From Bradyrhizobium sp. 21 (GTDB taxonomy: Bacteria; Pseudomonadota; Alphaproteobacteria; Rhizobiales; Xanthobacteraceae): a stretch of DNA of 64,000 nucleotides. Of this stretch, positions 17,131 to 25,376 are shown piece after piece (the first letter of the stretch is position 1; the number at the start of each line of letters is the position of its first letter). Position numbers and translations under genes: made by a program. The stretch covers positions 314,341 through 378,340 of the forward strand of contig NZ_JADPJG010000035.1 of NCBI RefSeq assembly GCF_023073335.1, written 5' to 3'. The notes under the pieces are model-generated. The model saw only the letters and a list, made by a program, of their open reading frames with translations. It searched no databases and was not told the DNA's origin.

Positions 17131-17175
17131 GAAAACAACCCCCCTTCTACTGTGCATGGGGTTGTTTTCGCGCTT
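17131..17175 (+). terminator. hairpin terminator between ugpC and hsp20 region
   Basis: A perfect 12-bp stem GAAAACAACCCC (17131-17142) / GGGGTTGTTTTC (17158-17169) with a 15-nt loop, then gcgcttttt on the plus strand. It stands 33 bp beyond the ugpC stop codon, so its likely use is ending the minus-strand ugp operon. The A/T ends of the stem give U-rich RNA in both directions. The orientation given is that of the plain T-run. Confidence 0.6.
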
Positions 17176-17201
17176 TTTGTTGGCTGGCCCTTCGGAACCG
17201 G

Positions 17202-18281
17202 TCAGGCCTCGAGCCGCGTCCGTCCGTCGCCGCTGAAAAGATGCAGCTTTTGGCGCAGCGCTGCGACACGGATCCTCGCACCGATCGGTGGCGCCTCGGA
17301 GCCCGGAATCCGGACGATGACCTCGCCCGGCGGCAGCTCGCCGGGCGTGGCGGCGACGCGCTGCTCGTCCTGATCGCGCGCGCCGTAGACGAAGGTCTCC
17401 GCGCCGACGCGCTCGATCGCTTCCACGGTCAGCGGCAGTGCGATCCCGCCGGCCGGGGTCTGGTCGGTGATGACGAAATCCTCGGGGCGGATGCCGAGGA
17501 TACCGGCCTCGGTGCTGCCGAGCTGCGATTTGATCTCGTCGGCGCGGGTCGGCATCAGATTCATCGGCGGTGCGCCGATGAAGGAGGCGACGAAGGTCGT
17601 CGCCGGCTTCTCGTAGATCGCCAAGGGATTGCCGATCTGCTCGACCTCGCCGCCGTTCATCACCACCAGCACGTCGGCGAGCGTCATTGCCTCGAGCTGG
17701 TCGTGGGTGACATAGATCGACGTGGTGTTGAGCCGGCGCTGCAATTTGCGGATCTCGACGCGCATCGCGATGCGCAGCTTTGCGTCGAGATTCGACAGCG
17801 GCTCGTCGAATAGGAACACCTTTGGCTGGCGCACGATGGCGCGGCCCATGGCGACGCGCTGGCGCTGGCCGCCGGAGAGCTGGCGCGGCTTGCGCTCCAG
17901 CATCGGCGTCAGCTCGAGCACGCGCGCGGCTTCGTCGACGCGGGTCTTGACCTCGGCCTCCTTCATGCCGCGGTTGCGCAAGCCGTAGGCCATGTTGTTG
18001 AAAACGCTCATATGCGGATAGAGCGCGTAGTTCTGGAACACCATCGCGATGTCGCGGTCGGCGGGCTCGACCTGGTTGACGACACGGCCGCCGATGTCGA
18101 TCTCGCCGCCGGTGACGGTCTCGAGCCCCGCGACCATGCGCAGCAGGGTCGACTTGCCGCAGCCGGAGGGACCGACCAGCACGCAGAACTGGCCGTCGGC
18201 GACATCGACGTTGACGCCCTTGATGGCCTCGAAGCCGCCGGGATAGGTCTTGCGGACGTTGCGCAGGGTGACGTTAGCCAT
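17202..18281 (-). CDS. ugpC: sn-glycerol-3-phosphate ABC transporter ATPase UgpC
   Basis: The 359-residue ATPase of the glycerol-3-phosphate importer. Walker A is GPSGCGKST, the signature is LSGGQRQRVAMGRA, Walker B is VFLFDEPLSNLD, and the H-loop is YVTHDQLEAM. The C-terminal ~120 residues are the MalK-type regulatory/TOBE region (GIRPEDFVI, GEVIVRIPGSEAPPIGARIRVA), which in E. coli UgpC mediates phosphate trans-inhibition. Last gene of the ugpB-A-E-C operon, 34 bp after ugpE. Confidence 0.92.
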   Translation of the reverse strand: MANVTLRNVRKTYPGGFEAIKGVNVDVADGQFCVLVGPSGCGKSTLLRMVAGLETVTGGEIDIGGRVVNQVEPADRDIAMVFQNYALYPHMSVFNNMAYGLRNRGMKEAEVKTRVDEAARVLELTPMLERKPRQLSGGQRQRVAMGRAIVRQPKVFLFDEPLSNLDAKLRIAMRVEIRKLQRRLNTTSIYVTHDQLEAMTLADVLVVMNGGEVEQIGNPLAIYEKPATTFVASFIGAPPMNLMPTRADEIKSQLGSTEAGILGIRPEDFVITDQTPAGGIALPLTVEAIERVGAETFVYGARDQDEQRVAATPGELPPGEVIVRIPGSEAPPIGARIRVAALRQKLHLFSGDGRTRLEA

Positions 18282-18315
18282 GAAAACTCACTTCTGAAAA
18301 CCTACTTCCAAGAAC

Positions 18316-19164
18316 CTACTTCTCCGTCTCGACCAGGCCGCGCACGAACAATTTCTGCATGGCGACAACGACGAACACCGGCGGCAGCATCGCCAGCACG
18401 GCGGTCGCCATCACGACCGGCCATTCTGTCAGCGCGTCGGTGGTGGTGATCATCTTGCGGATGCCGACCTGGATGGTCTGCATGTCGTCGCGCGTGGTGA
18501 TCAGCAGCGGCCAGAGATATTGATTCCAGCCGAGAATGAAGAGGATCACGAACAGCGCCGCCATGTTGGTGCGCGACAGCGGCAAGAGCGTATCCCAGAA
18601 GAAGCGGAGCGGACCGGCGCCGTCGATGCGTGACGCCTCCAGCAGCTCGTCCGGCACGGTCATGAAGAACTGGCGGAACAGCAGCGTCGCGGTCGCCGAC
18701 GCGATCAGCGGCAGCGCGAGGCCCGCATAGCTGTCGAGCATGTGCAGATCGGCGACGATCTTGTAGGTCGGATAGATGCGCACCTCGACCGGCAGCATCA
18801 GCGTGATGAAGATGATCCAGAAGATCGGCATCCGGAACGGAAAGCGGAAATACACGATCGCATAGGCGGAGATGATCGAGATCGCGATCTTGCCGACCGC
18901 GATCAGCAGCGCCATCACCAGCGAGTTCAGCATCATGTTGCCGACGGGCTCGCGGGTCGAGCCGCTCGTGCCGACGAAGATGGTCTGGTAGTAGACCTCG
19001 AAGAAGTGCCCGCCCGGCAGCAGCGACATCTGCCCGTTCGCGATCAGCGCGTTGTCCTGGGTCGAGGCGACGATGGCGATGTAGACGGGGAACGCGACGA
19101 TCGCGATCCCGATCCACAGGATGGCGTGCGCGACGTAGCGTCGAAAACCCTCTTCCTCGACCAT
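18316..19164 (-). CDS. ugpE: sn-glycerol-3-phosphate ABC transporter permease UgpE
   Basis: A 282-residue inner-membrane permease with about six helices (first near AHAILWIGIAIVAFPVYIAIVAS). The cytoplasmic EAA loop, EASRIDGAGPLRFFWDTLLPLS, docks on UgpC. The VGTSGSTREPVGNMMLNSLVMA stretch is typical of UgpE/MalG-type permeases. Its start codon overlaps the ugpA stop by one base, so translation is coupled. Assignment to glycerol-3-phosphate rests on the binding protein UgpB and on the Pho box. Confidence 0.92.
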   Translation of the reverse strand: MVEEEGFRRYVAHAILWIGIAIVAFPVYIAIVASTQDNALIANGQMSLLPGGHFFEVYYQTIFVGTSGSTREPVGNMMLNSLVMALLIAVGKIAISIISAYAIVYFRFPFRMPIFWIIFITLMLPVEVRIYPTYKIVADLHMLDSYAGLALPLIASATATLLFRQFFMTVPDELLEASRIDGAGPLRFFWDTLLPLSRTNMAALFVILFILGWNQYLWPLLITTRDDMQTIQVGIRKMITTTDALTEWPVVMATAVLAMLPPVFVVVAMQKLFVRGLVETEK

Positions 19165-20045
19165 CAGTAGGTCACCTTGCGTTCGACGAAGCGGAACTGG
19201 ATTCCGGTGAGCACGATGACCATGACCATCAGGATCACCGATTGCGCCGCGGAGCTGCCGAGATTGCCGCCGAGCAGGCCGTCGGAATAGACCTTGTAGA
19301 CCAGCGTGACCGTCGATGTTCCCGGCCCGCCGCGGGTCATGGTGTCGATGATGCCGAAGGTGTCGAAGAAAGCGTAGACGATGTTGACGACCAGCAGGAA
19401 GAAGATCGTCGGCGACAGCAGTGGGAAGGTCACGGTCCAGAACCGCCGCATCGGACGGGCGCCGTCGATCGCGGCGGCCTCGAACACGGATCGCGGGATG
19501 GCTTGCAGGCCGGCGAGGAAGAACAGGAAATTATAGGAGATCTGCTTCCACGCCGCGGCGAGGATGATCAGCGCTGCGGCCTGGTCGCCGTCGAGCAGCG
19601 GATTCCAGTCGATGCCCATCGCGCGCAGATAGCGGGCGAGCACGCCGAGCGAAGGATGCAGCATGAAGATCCAGAGCACGCCGACGACGGGCGGCGCCAC
19701 CGCATAGGGCCAGATCAGCAGCGTGCGGTAGAGCATCGAGCCGCGCAACGGCTTGTCCGCCATCACGGCGAGCAGCAGCGCGAAGGACAGTGACGACAGC
19801 GCGATGGCGAACGAGAACAAGAAAGTCCGGACGATCGCCTCGAAATAGGCGCGGTCCCTGAACAGCTCGATGTAATTATCGAACCAGACGAAGGTGGTCG
19901 ACAGACCGAAGGCGTCCTGGAGCAGGAACGACTGGACGACCGCCTGAAGGGCCGGCCAATAGAAGAAAATCAGGACGATCGCGAGCTGCGGCGCAACCAG
20001 CGCGTAAGGCAATAGCCTTGATTGGAAAATGGCTTGCTTCTGCAT
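19164..20045 (-). CDS. ugpA: sn-glycerol-3-phosphate ABC transporter permease UgpA
   Basis: A 293-residue inner-membrane permease, MalF-like. It begins MQKQAIFQSRLLPYALVAPQLAIVLIFFYWPA, close to E. coli UgpA. The EAA loop EAAAIDGARPMRRFWTVTFPLL is present, as is the FFDTFGIIDTMTRGGPG segment conserved in this group. It follows ugpB by about 45 bp. It pairs with UgpE to form the translocation pore. Confidence 0.93.
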   Translation of the reverse strand: MQKQAIFQSRLLPYALVAPQLAIVLIFFYWPALQAVVQSFLLQDAFGLSTTFVWFDNYIELFRDRAYFEAIVRTFLFSFAIALSSLSFALLLAVMADKPLRGSMLYRTLLIWPYAVAPPVVGVLWIFMLHPSLGVLARYLRAMGIDWNPLLDGDQAAALIILAAAWKQISYNFLFFLAGLQAIPRSVFEAAAIDGARPMRRFWTVTFPLLSPTIFFLLVVNIVYAFFDTFGIIDTMTRGGPGTSTVTLVYKVYSDGLLGGNLGSSAAQSVILMVMVIVLTGIQFRFVERKVTY

Positions 20046-20090
20046 GATGGGCGACGCCGGCAGGCCGTGCGGCCTGCCGGCGCCTTCGCC

Positions 20091-21407
20091 TTATTTTACG
20101 GCGGTCTTTTCGAACTGACGCAGCATGGTGTTGCCGCGCTCGACGGCGGCGTCGAGCGCCTGCTTGGCGGTCTTCTTGCCGGCCAGCGCCTGCTCGATCT
20201 CTTCCGACCAGACGTCACGGAGCTGAACCATGTTGCCGAGGCGCAAGCCGCGCGAATTCTCGGTTGGCTCCTTGTTGGTCAGCTCGAGCAGCGGGGTCTC
20301 GAGGTAGGGCTGGTCCTTGTAGAAGCCTTCTTCCTTCGCCTTGGCGTATGCCGCCTTGGTGATCGGCAGATAACCCGAGGCCTTGTGGATGTAGACCTGG
20401 CGATCGGTGTCCGAGAGGAAAGTCAGGAATTTCGCGACGCCCTTGTATTCGTCGGCCGATTTGCCGCCCATGACCCAGAGCGAGGCGCCGCCGATGATCG
20501 AGTTCTGCGGCGCGCCCTTGACGTCCGGATAATAAGGCATCGGCACGGCGGTGAAGGCGAACTTGGCCTGCGCCTTGACGTTGCCGAAGAACGCCGACGA
20601 GGTCAGATAGATCGGGCACTCGCCCGAGGTGAAGCGGCCTTCGCCGGTGTTGGTGCGGCCGGCATAGTCGTAGGTCTTGGTCTTCTGCAGCTCGACCAGG
20701 GTTTCGAGATGCTTGACCTGGAGCGGGCCGTTGAACTCCAGCACGGTGTCGAAGCCGTCGAGGCCGTTGGCCTTGCTGGCCAGCGGCACATTGTGCCAGG
20801 CGGAGAGCTGCTCGAGATTGACCCAGGTGACCCAGGAGCCGGAGAAGCCGCAGGTGTCATGACCCGCGGCCTTCAGCTTCTTGGCGGCCTCGAACGTTTC
20901 GGGCCAGGTCTTCGGGATCTCGACGTTGGCCTTCTTCAGTTCGTCGAGGTTGACCCACATCACGGTCGACGACGAGTTGAACGGGAAGGACAGCATCTCG
21001 CCCTTCGAGGTCGAGTAGTAGCCGGTGATGGCAGGCAGGTAGATCTTGGGATCGAACTTCTCGCCGGCCTCGGTCATCAGCTTGTAGACCGGCTTCACGG
21101 CGCCGGTCGCGGCCATCATGGTCGCGGTGCCGACTTCGAACACCTGCATGATGTGCGGGGCGTTGCCGGCGCGGAACGCGGCGATGCCGGCGTTCATCGT
21201 ATCGGGATAGTTGCCCTTGTAGGTCGGGACGACCTTGTAGTCGGTCTGCGACGCGTTGAAGTCGGTGGCGAGCTTGACGATGACGTCGTTGTTGGCGCCG
21301 GTCATCGCATGCCACCACTGGATCTCGGTCACGGCCAGGGCCGGTGAAGCCGTCATGCCAACTGCGATTGCAACAGCGGCAGCCGCCCCAAAATGTCGAA
21401 GAGCCAT
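20091..21407 (-). CDS. ugpB: sn-glycerol-3-phosphate-binding periplasmic protein UgpB
   Basis: The periplasmic receptor of the importer, 438 residues. The signal peptide is MALRHFGAAAAVAIAVGMTASPALA. The mature N terminus VTEIQWWHAMTG and the stretch VPTYKGNYPDTMNAGIAAFRAGNAPHIMQVFEVGTATMMAA (both shown in part) are nearly UgpB consensus. That makes the substrate assignment stronger than for a generic sugar receptor. The ATG at 21407 is preceded by GGGAGG. First gene of ugpBAEC, behind a Pho box. Confidence 0.94.
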   Translation of the reverse strand: MALRHFGAAAAVAIAVGMTASPALAVTEIQWWHAMTGANNDVIVKLATDFNASQTDYKVVPTYKGNYPDTMNAGIAAFRAGNAPHIMQVFEVGTATMMAATGAVKPVYKLMTEAGEKFDPKIYLPAITGYYSTSKGEMLSFPFNSSSTVMWVNLDELKKANVEIPKTWPETFEAAKKLKAAGHDTCGFSGSWVTWVNLEQLSAWHNVPLASKANGLDGFDTVLEFNGPLQVKHLETLVELQKTKTYDYAGRTNTGEGRFTSGECPIYLTSSAFFGNVKAQAKFAFTAVPMPYYPDVKGAPQNSIIGGASLWVMGGKSADEYKGVAKFLTFLSDTDRQVYIHKASGYLPITKAAYAKAKEEGFYKDQPYLETPLLELTNKEPTENSRGLRLGNMVQLRDVWSEEIEQALAGKKTAKQALDAAVERGNTMLRQFEKTAVK

Positions 21408-21458
21408 CAAGTAACCTCCCTTGGCCGTCAAAAAGATCGCTTGCGCTAGCAGCGACGT

Positions 21459-21476
21459 ATGACGTTCACATGACTG
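21459..21476 (-). promoter_or_regulatory. Pho box upstream of ugpB
   Basis: On the minus strand: CAGTCAT-GTGA-ACGTCAT. These are two 7-bp repeats spaced 11 bp apart, matching the PhoB consensus CTGTCAT-n4-CTGTCAT in geometry and in 5-6 of 7 positions per repeat. It lies 52 bp upstream of the ugpB start, where it would replace a -35 element. This predicts induction of ugp under phosphate limitation. Confidence 0.7.
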
Positions 21477-21637
21477 TGTAAGCGGCCCAAACGAAAGCGG
21501 CAAGCGCGGGAAAAGGGAAGCCGTCAAATAGGCGAATGCCGCGCGCGCAGCGTCCTCCGTTCGCGGTGCACAGAGCGCCCGCATCGCAGTGCGGCATTAC
21601 TTGTGTGAGGCAGACGATCGCGCCGCGGGTTCGAAAA

Positions 21638-21753
21638 CCTCTCCCGCCCGCGGGAGAGGTCGGCGCGCAGCGCCGGGTGAGGGTTCTATCCTCATTGGGA
21701 ATCTCTCTGCGGAGACACCCTCTCCCCAACCCTCCCCCGCGAGCGGGGGAGGG
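21638..21753. repeat. interspersed palindromic repeat, copy 2 (inverted)
   Basis: Inverted copy of the element at 4341-4458: hairpins CCTCTCCCGCC/GGGAGAGG (21638-21659) and CCCTCCCCCGC/GCGGGGGAGGG (21730-21753), with gggtgaggg between them. With the Pho box region it fills the 383-bp gap between ugpB and the CoA-transferase gene. Confidence 0.8.
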
Positions 21754-21790
21754 CGCGCACCTGCGCTGTCGCTCGATTATTTCTGAGCCG

Positions 21791-23008
21791 CTAGCGCTTG
21801 CGCTCGGGTCCGCAGACCGTACCTTGCGCGACCATCGCGTCGATCTCGGATTTGGAGTAGCCGAACTCGCCCAACACCTCCTGGGCGTGCTGGCTGAATT
21901 TCGGCGGCAGGCGGCGCAGGCTCGGCTTGCTGCGATCGAGCCGGATCGGCGACGCCACGCCCTTGTACCAGTCCTTCTCGATGATATCGCCGCGCGCGAT
22001 CGTGTGCGGGTTGGTCAGCGCCTGGTCGATCTTCTGCACGGGGCCGGCGGGCAGGCCCGCGGCAAGCAGGCGATTGCACAGCGGCTCGGCTTCGTGCTGG
22101 CTGAACACGGCGGCGAGCTCGGCGCGCAGCGCCTCGCGATTGGCGATGCGATCCTTGTTGCGGGCGAATCGTGAATCGGTGCCGAGCTCGGGCTTGCCGA
22201 TCTCCTTGGCGAGCTTGCGGAAGGTGCCGTCATTGCCGACGCCGATGAAGATGTCGTCGGTCTTGGTCGGGAAGATCGCGTAAGGCACGAGGTTGGGATG
22301 CTCGTTGCCGGTGAGCGACGGCGGCTTGCCATGCATGAAATAATTCGCTGTGTGCGGATGCATGATGGCAAGGCCGGTCTCGTACAGCGTCGTCTCCAGG
22401 AACTGACCCTGGCCCGAACGCTGCCGCTCCGACAGCGCCATCAAAATGCCGATCGCCGCATAGAGGCCGGTGCCGATGTCGACCAGCGGCACGCCGATCC
22501 GCATCGGTCCGCTCTCGGGCGAGCCGGTCGCCGCGATCATGCCGGTCATCGCCTGGATGATGGCGTCATAACCGGGATTGCCGCCGCGCGGGCCGTCGGC
22601 GCCGAAGCCGCAGATCCGGCAATGCACGAGGCGCGGGAATTTTTCGCGCAAGACCTCGTTGCCGATGCCCCATTTCTCCAGCGTGCCCGGCTTGAAATTC
22701 TCGATCAGGACGTCGGCGCTCTCCAGCATCTTGAGCAGCACGATGCGGCCGCCCTCGGAGGCGAGGTCGAGACCGATCGAGCGCTTGTTGCGGTTGATGC
22801 CGATGAAATAGGCCGCGTCTTCGTCGTGGAAGGGAGGGCCCCAGTCGCGCACCTCGTCGCCCGCGGGCGGTTCGACCTTGATGACGTCGGCGCCATGGTC
22901 GGCGAGGATCTGGGTGCAATAAGGACCGCCGAGCACGCGCGTGAGATCGATGACGCGCAGGCCGCTCATTGCGCCCGTGGCGGCTCCAGAACTGGCGGCT
23001 TCAGTCAT
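21791..23008 (-). CDS. CaiB/BaiF (family III) CoA-transferase
   Basis: A 405-residue family III CoA-transferase, which moves CoA between carboxylic acids through an aspartyl-CoA intermediate. Hallmarks are GLRVIDLTRVLGGPYCTQILADHGADVIKVE at the N terminus, YFIGINRNKRSIGLDL, and the candidate catalytic Asp148 in NPGYDAIIQAMTG. The GVPLVDIGTGLYAAIGILMAL segment is also typical. Substrates cannot be predicted, and no dehydrogenase or hydratase lies nearby to help. An internal Met (MSGLRVIDL, residue 14) could be the real start. It is transcribed alone. Confidence 0.88.
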   Translation of the reverse strand: MTEAASSGAATGAMSGLRVIDLTRVLGGPYCTQILADHGADVIKVEPPAGDEVRDWGPPFHDEDAAYFIGINRNKRSIGLDLASEGGRIVLLKMLESADVLIENFKPGTLEKWGIGNEVLREKFPRLVHCRICGFGADGPRGGNPGYDAIIQAMTGMIAATGSPESGPMRIGVPLVDIGTGLYAAIGILMALSERQRSGQGQFLETTLYETGLAIMHPHTANYFMHGKPPSLTGNEHPNLVPYAIFPTKTDDIFIGVGNDGTFRKLAKEIGKPELGTDSRFARNKDRIANREALRAELAAVFSQHEAEPLCNRLLAAGLPAGPVQKIDQALTNPHTIARGDIIEKDWYKGVASPIRLDRSKPSLRRLPPKFSQHAQEVLGEFGYSKSEIDAMVAQGTVCGPERKR

Positions 23009-23185
23009 GCCTTCGCTTCCCCTGTGTCGATATTGGTCACAGGCCTAGCGAGGTTCGTCCGAGCCAGCAATGGCTTCCCGCGTAGGGCGTCATGCAGGGG
23101 GAAGCTGCTGTCCCGCAGGATGGCAAATCAAACGGAAGCGGCCGGCCCGAGCGGGATCCCGGGCCAGCCAATCCTTAACTTCCGA

Positions 23186-23617
23186 TCAGACGACCGTCAG
23201 GCGGACGTCGACATTGCCGCGCGTCGCGTTGGAATACGGGCACACCTGGTGCGCCTTCTCGACCAGCGCCTCGGCTTCCGCGCGGGCGAGGCCCGGCAAC
23301 GAGACGGCGAGGTCGATGTCGAGACCGAAGCCGCCGGCCGCGCGCGGGCCGATGCCGACGGTGGAGGTGACCGAGGCGTCAGCCGGGACCTTCGGCCCGC
23401 CCTGCGAGGCCACGAACTTCATCGCGCCGATGAAGCAGGCGGCATAGCCGGCCGCAAACAGCTGCTCCGGATTGTTGCCTTCGCCGCCGCCGCCGCCGAG
23501 TTCCTTCGGCGTGGTGAGCTTGACGTCGAGCGCGCCGTCGAGGGTCGCAGCATGGCCGTCGCGGCCGCCGGTGGCTTTTGCGCTGGTCTTGTAGAGGACG
23601 TTCACGGACATTGTCAT
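23186..23617 (-). CDS. ohr: organic hydroperoxide resistance protein Ohr
   Basis: Ohr is a thiol peroxidase that detoxifies organic and fatty-acid hydroperoxides with lipoylated proteins as reductant. The 143-residue OsmC/Ohr-fold protein starts MSVNVLYKTSAKATGGRDGHA. It has both catalytic cysteines: Cys61 in NNPEQLFAAGYAACF and Cys126 in AHQVCPYSNATRGN. The TTPKELGGGGGEGNNPEQ loop is typical. It is divergent from ohrR, with two palindromic sites in the gap. Confidence 0.95.
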   Translation of the reverse strand: MTMSVNVLYKTSAKATGGRDGHAATLDGALDVKLTTPKELGGGGGEGNNPEQLFAAGYAACFIGAMKFVASQGGPKVPADASVTSTVGIGPRAAGGFGLDIDLAVSLPGLARAEAEALVEKAHQVCPYSNATRGNVDVRLTVV

Positions 23618-23663
23618 CTCCCTGGGTGTCTGGGTTGGGGTGGATCCTTATCGCAGGCAATTA

Positions 23664-23677
23664 GATTGTGCGCAATT
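23664..23677. promoter_or_regulatory. OhrR operator candidate 1
   Basis: GATTG-TGCG-CAATT, followed by GAA. It matches the site at 23700 in 12 of 14 positions and lies 36 bp from it, on the ohr side of the divergent gap. MarR-family OhrR proteins bind such A/T-rich palindromes. Confidence 0.65.
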
Positions 23678-23699
23678 GAAATTATGGCGCCTCACATTT

Positions 23700-23713
23700 A
23701 ATTGTTCGCAATT
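23700..23713. promoter_or_regulatory. OhrR operator candidate 2
   Basis: Perfect palindromic arms AATTG-TTCG-CAATT, followed by GAA as in site 1. It is about 40 bp before the GTG start of ohrR, so it may serve autoregulation. Confidence 0.65.
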
Positions 23714-23752
23714 GAATATGCCGCCGCCCGGGCCCAGAATGAGGAAAGCCTC

Positions 23753-24226
23753 GTGAGATTCTCCATGCCTCGAAAACATTCGGCGGCGGACCAGCCGCTG
23801 CGCCTCGACAACCAGATCTGCTTCGCGGTCTATTCCGCCGCGCATGCCTTCAACCGCGTCTACAAGCCGCTGTTGGACCGGCTCGGCCTGACCTATCCGC
23901 AATATCTGGTGATGCTGGTGCTGTGGGAGCGCGACGACGTTCCGGTCAAGGACATCGGCGAAAGGCTGTTCCTGGATTCGGGCACGCTGACGCCGCTGCT
24001 CAAGCGGCTCGAGGCCGCCCATCTCGTCAAGCGCACGCGCTCGAGCGAGGACGAGCGTCAGGTGCTGATCGCGCTGACGGCGCAGGGCCACGCTCTGAAA
24101 GAAAAGGCGCGCGCCGTGCCGCAATCGATCCTGGCGGCGTCGGACTGCTCGGTCTCGGAACTGGTCGCGATGAAGGATGAAATCGTCGCGCTGCGCGATC
24201 GGCTGAATGCGGTGATCGGGGAGTAG
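23753..24226 (+). CDS. ohrR: MarR-family organic peroxide sensor OhrR
   Basis: A MarR-family dimeric repressor of ohr that releases DNA when its reactive cysteine is oxidised by organic peroxides. That cysteine is Cys23 in LRLDNQICFAVYSAAHAFNR. The winged helix is VPVKDIGERLFLDSGTLTPLLKRLE, followed by the wing RTRSSEDERQVLIALTAQG. These match OhrR rather than generic MarR. The GTG at 23753 has GAGGAAAG upstream and gives 157 residues. An ATG at 23765 is the alternative. Divergent from ohr. Confidence 0.92.
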   Translation: MRFSMPRKHSAADQPLRLDNQICFAVYSAAHAFNRVYKPLLDRLGLTYPQYLVMLVLWERDDVPVKDIGERLFLDSGTLTPLLKRLEAAHLVKRTRSSEDERQVLIALTAQGHALKEKARAVPQSILAASDCSVSELVAMKDEIVALRDRLNAVIGE

Positions 24227-24228
24227 GG

Positions 24229-24464
24229 TTAGAGCCGTTTCTTGGCGAAGGCGCGACCGGATGCTGACTTCAGATACTTCTCGAATGCTACGGCTTGCTT
24301 CTCGTTGCTGAATGCAACGTAAGTCTTAAGACGCCAAGGCCCGTATTTCGAGGTGTGGGCACCTCACCAGCATTGTGCTTTGTCAGTCGGGCACGCAGAT
24401 CGTCGGTAATCCCGACGTAGAAGTGGAGCGAATTAAGGCTTTCAAGGATGTAGACGTACTTCAC
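24229..24464 (-). pseudogene. frameshifted GIY-YIG nuclease-domain gene
   Basis: The frame begins at GTG 24464 after GGGGAGCG. It reads VKYVYILESLNSLHFYVGITDDLRARLTKHNAGEVP, the start of a UPF0213/GIY-YIG single-domain protein. Then it shifts. Adding one base near 24357-24361 (a short C run) restores HTSKYGPWRLK...FSNEKQAVAFEKYLKS...GRAFAKKRL up to a TAA at 24231-24229. That gives the usual ~80-residue protein. As it stands the gene is broken by a single-base deletion, or the sequence has an error. It lies between ohrR (convergent) and a palindromic repeat. Confidence 0.75.
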
Positions 24465-24549
24465 GGCACGCTCCCCAGTTGTCGAGGGACAGCTTACATC
24501 CGCTTTTGATCTGCTGAAGCCCGGCTTCGCCCTTCGGGCTACGCCGCGG

Positions 24550-24622
24550 CAGCCTTCGCTAGCTTCGCTACGATGGAGCGGAGCTGGCTTGCCGAGCCGT
24601 AGCTGGCGAAGCCAGCGAAGGC

Positions 24623-24624
<2 letters not shown>
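24550..24624. repeat. palindromic repeat abutting tRNA-Ala
   Basis: Arms cagccttcgctagcttcgct-acg and cgt-agctggcgaagccagcgaaggctg enclose a short inverted centre around ggagctggcttgcc. It ends exactly at the encoded CCA of the tRNA gene, so it lies in the tRNA's 3' trailer. Confidence 0.6.
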
Positions 24625-24698
<74 letters not shown>

Positions 24699-24793
24699 GT
24701 AGTCCTTAAATGGAATAATCCTGGCGGATCACTCCTGACCGGCGAGCCTGGTGACTCGCGCGGTGCACCCTTTTTCACAGATCAGGGCTTATC

Positions 24794-25204
24794 TCAAGTC
24801 TCTTCATCACCGCCGACATCACCAATGATGTCGGTCACGTCCTCATCGCCCTCTTCGTCGTCGGCGATAAAGGTCGAATCATCGTCGTCATCGTCCTCGA
24901 TGGTCTCGTCGACCTCGATGTCGTCCTCGGATTCGGGCACGACGGCCTTGACCTTGCCGGTGTTCTCCTCGGCATCGGCCTCCTCGAGCGAGACCTCCTC
25001 GACCTCGGCCGGCTCCGGCGTGGTGTCGGCGGCTGCTGCAGCGTGGCGGGCTTCGGCGCCGCGCGGTACGCGGGCCGGCGCTATCGGTGCGATCGGCACG
25101 ACTTCGCCGGTATAGGGCGAGATCACCGGAGACTTGTTGAGGTCATAGAACTTCTTGCCCGTCGTGGGGCAAATACGTTTGGTTCCGAGTTCGGACTTGG
25201 CCAC
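24794..25204 (-). CDS. TIGR02300 / FYDLN acidic protein
   Basis: A 136-residue protein of unknown function restricted mainly to alphaproteobacteria. The N terminus is the family's signature: MAKSELGTKRICPTTGKKFYDLNKSPVISPYTGE. A single CPxxG and the FYDLN motif look like half of a zinc-ribbon. The remaining two thirds are low complexity, first Ala/Pro-rich, then strongly acidic with an uninterrupted Asp run. The acidic tail suggests an intrinsically disordered, possibly nucleic-acid-mimicking protein. It is divergent from aroA, with about 170 bp between. Confidence 0.88.
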   Translation of the reverse strand: MAKSELGTKRICPTTGKKFYDLNKSPVISPYTGEVVPIAPIAPARVPRGAEARHAAAAADTTPEPAEVEEVSLEEADAEENTGKVKAVVPESEDDIEVDETIEDDDDDDSTFIADDEEGDEDVTDIIGDVGGDEET

Positions 25205-25376
25205 GGCAGAGGAATCCTGGAAATGTCGGAAAAGCGGTGTTTCACTTGGCTAGTTGGCGGCCCGCTGTCAATAGCGCATTGCGGGAGAACGACATGCCCG
25301 TGACGGCGGGGAGACCATGTGGTACCTGCCCCGCGAGCCCCGCAGGGATGTTTCGGGCCTATCCAAGGACACAAAC

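Noticed and set aside
20022..21347. Long open frame opposite ugpB; similar long frames oppose addA (40802-42604), addB (43210-45678), divL (49463-51811) and rpoN (12815-14326)
   Set aside because: They are antisense to genes with clear family motifs, have no recognisable domain, and show the Arg/Gly/His-rich composition of GC-rich shadow frames.
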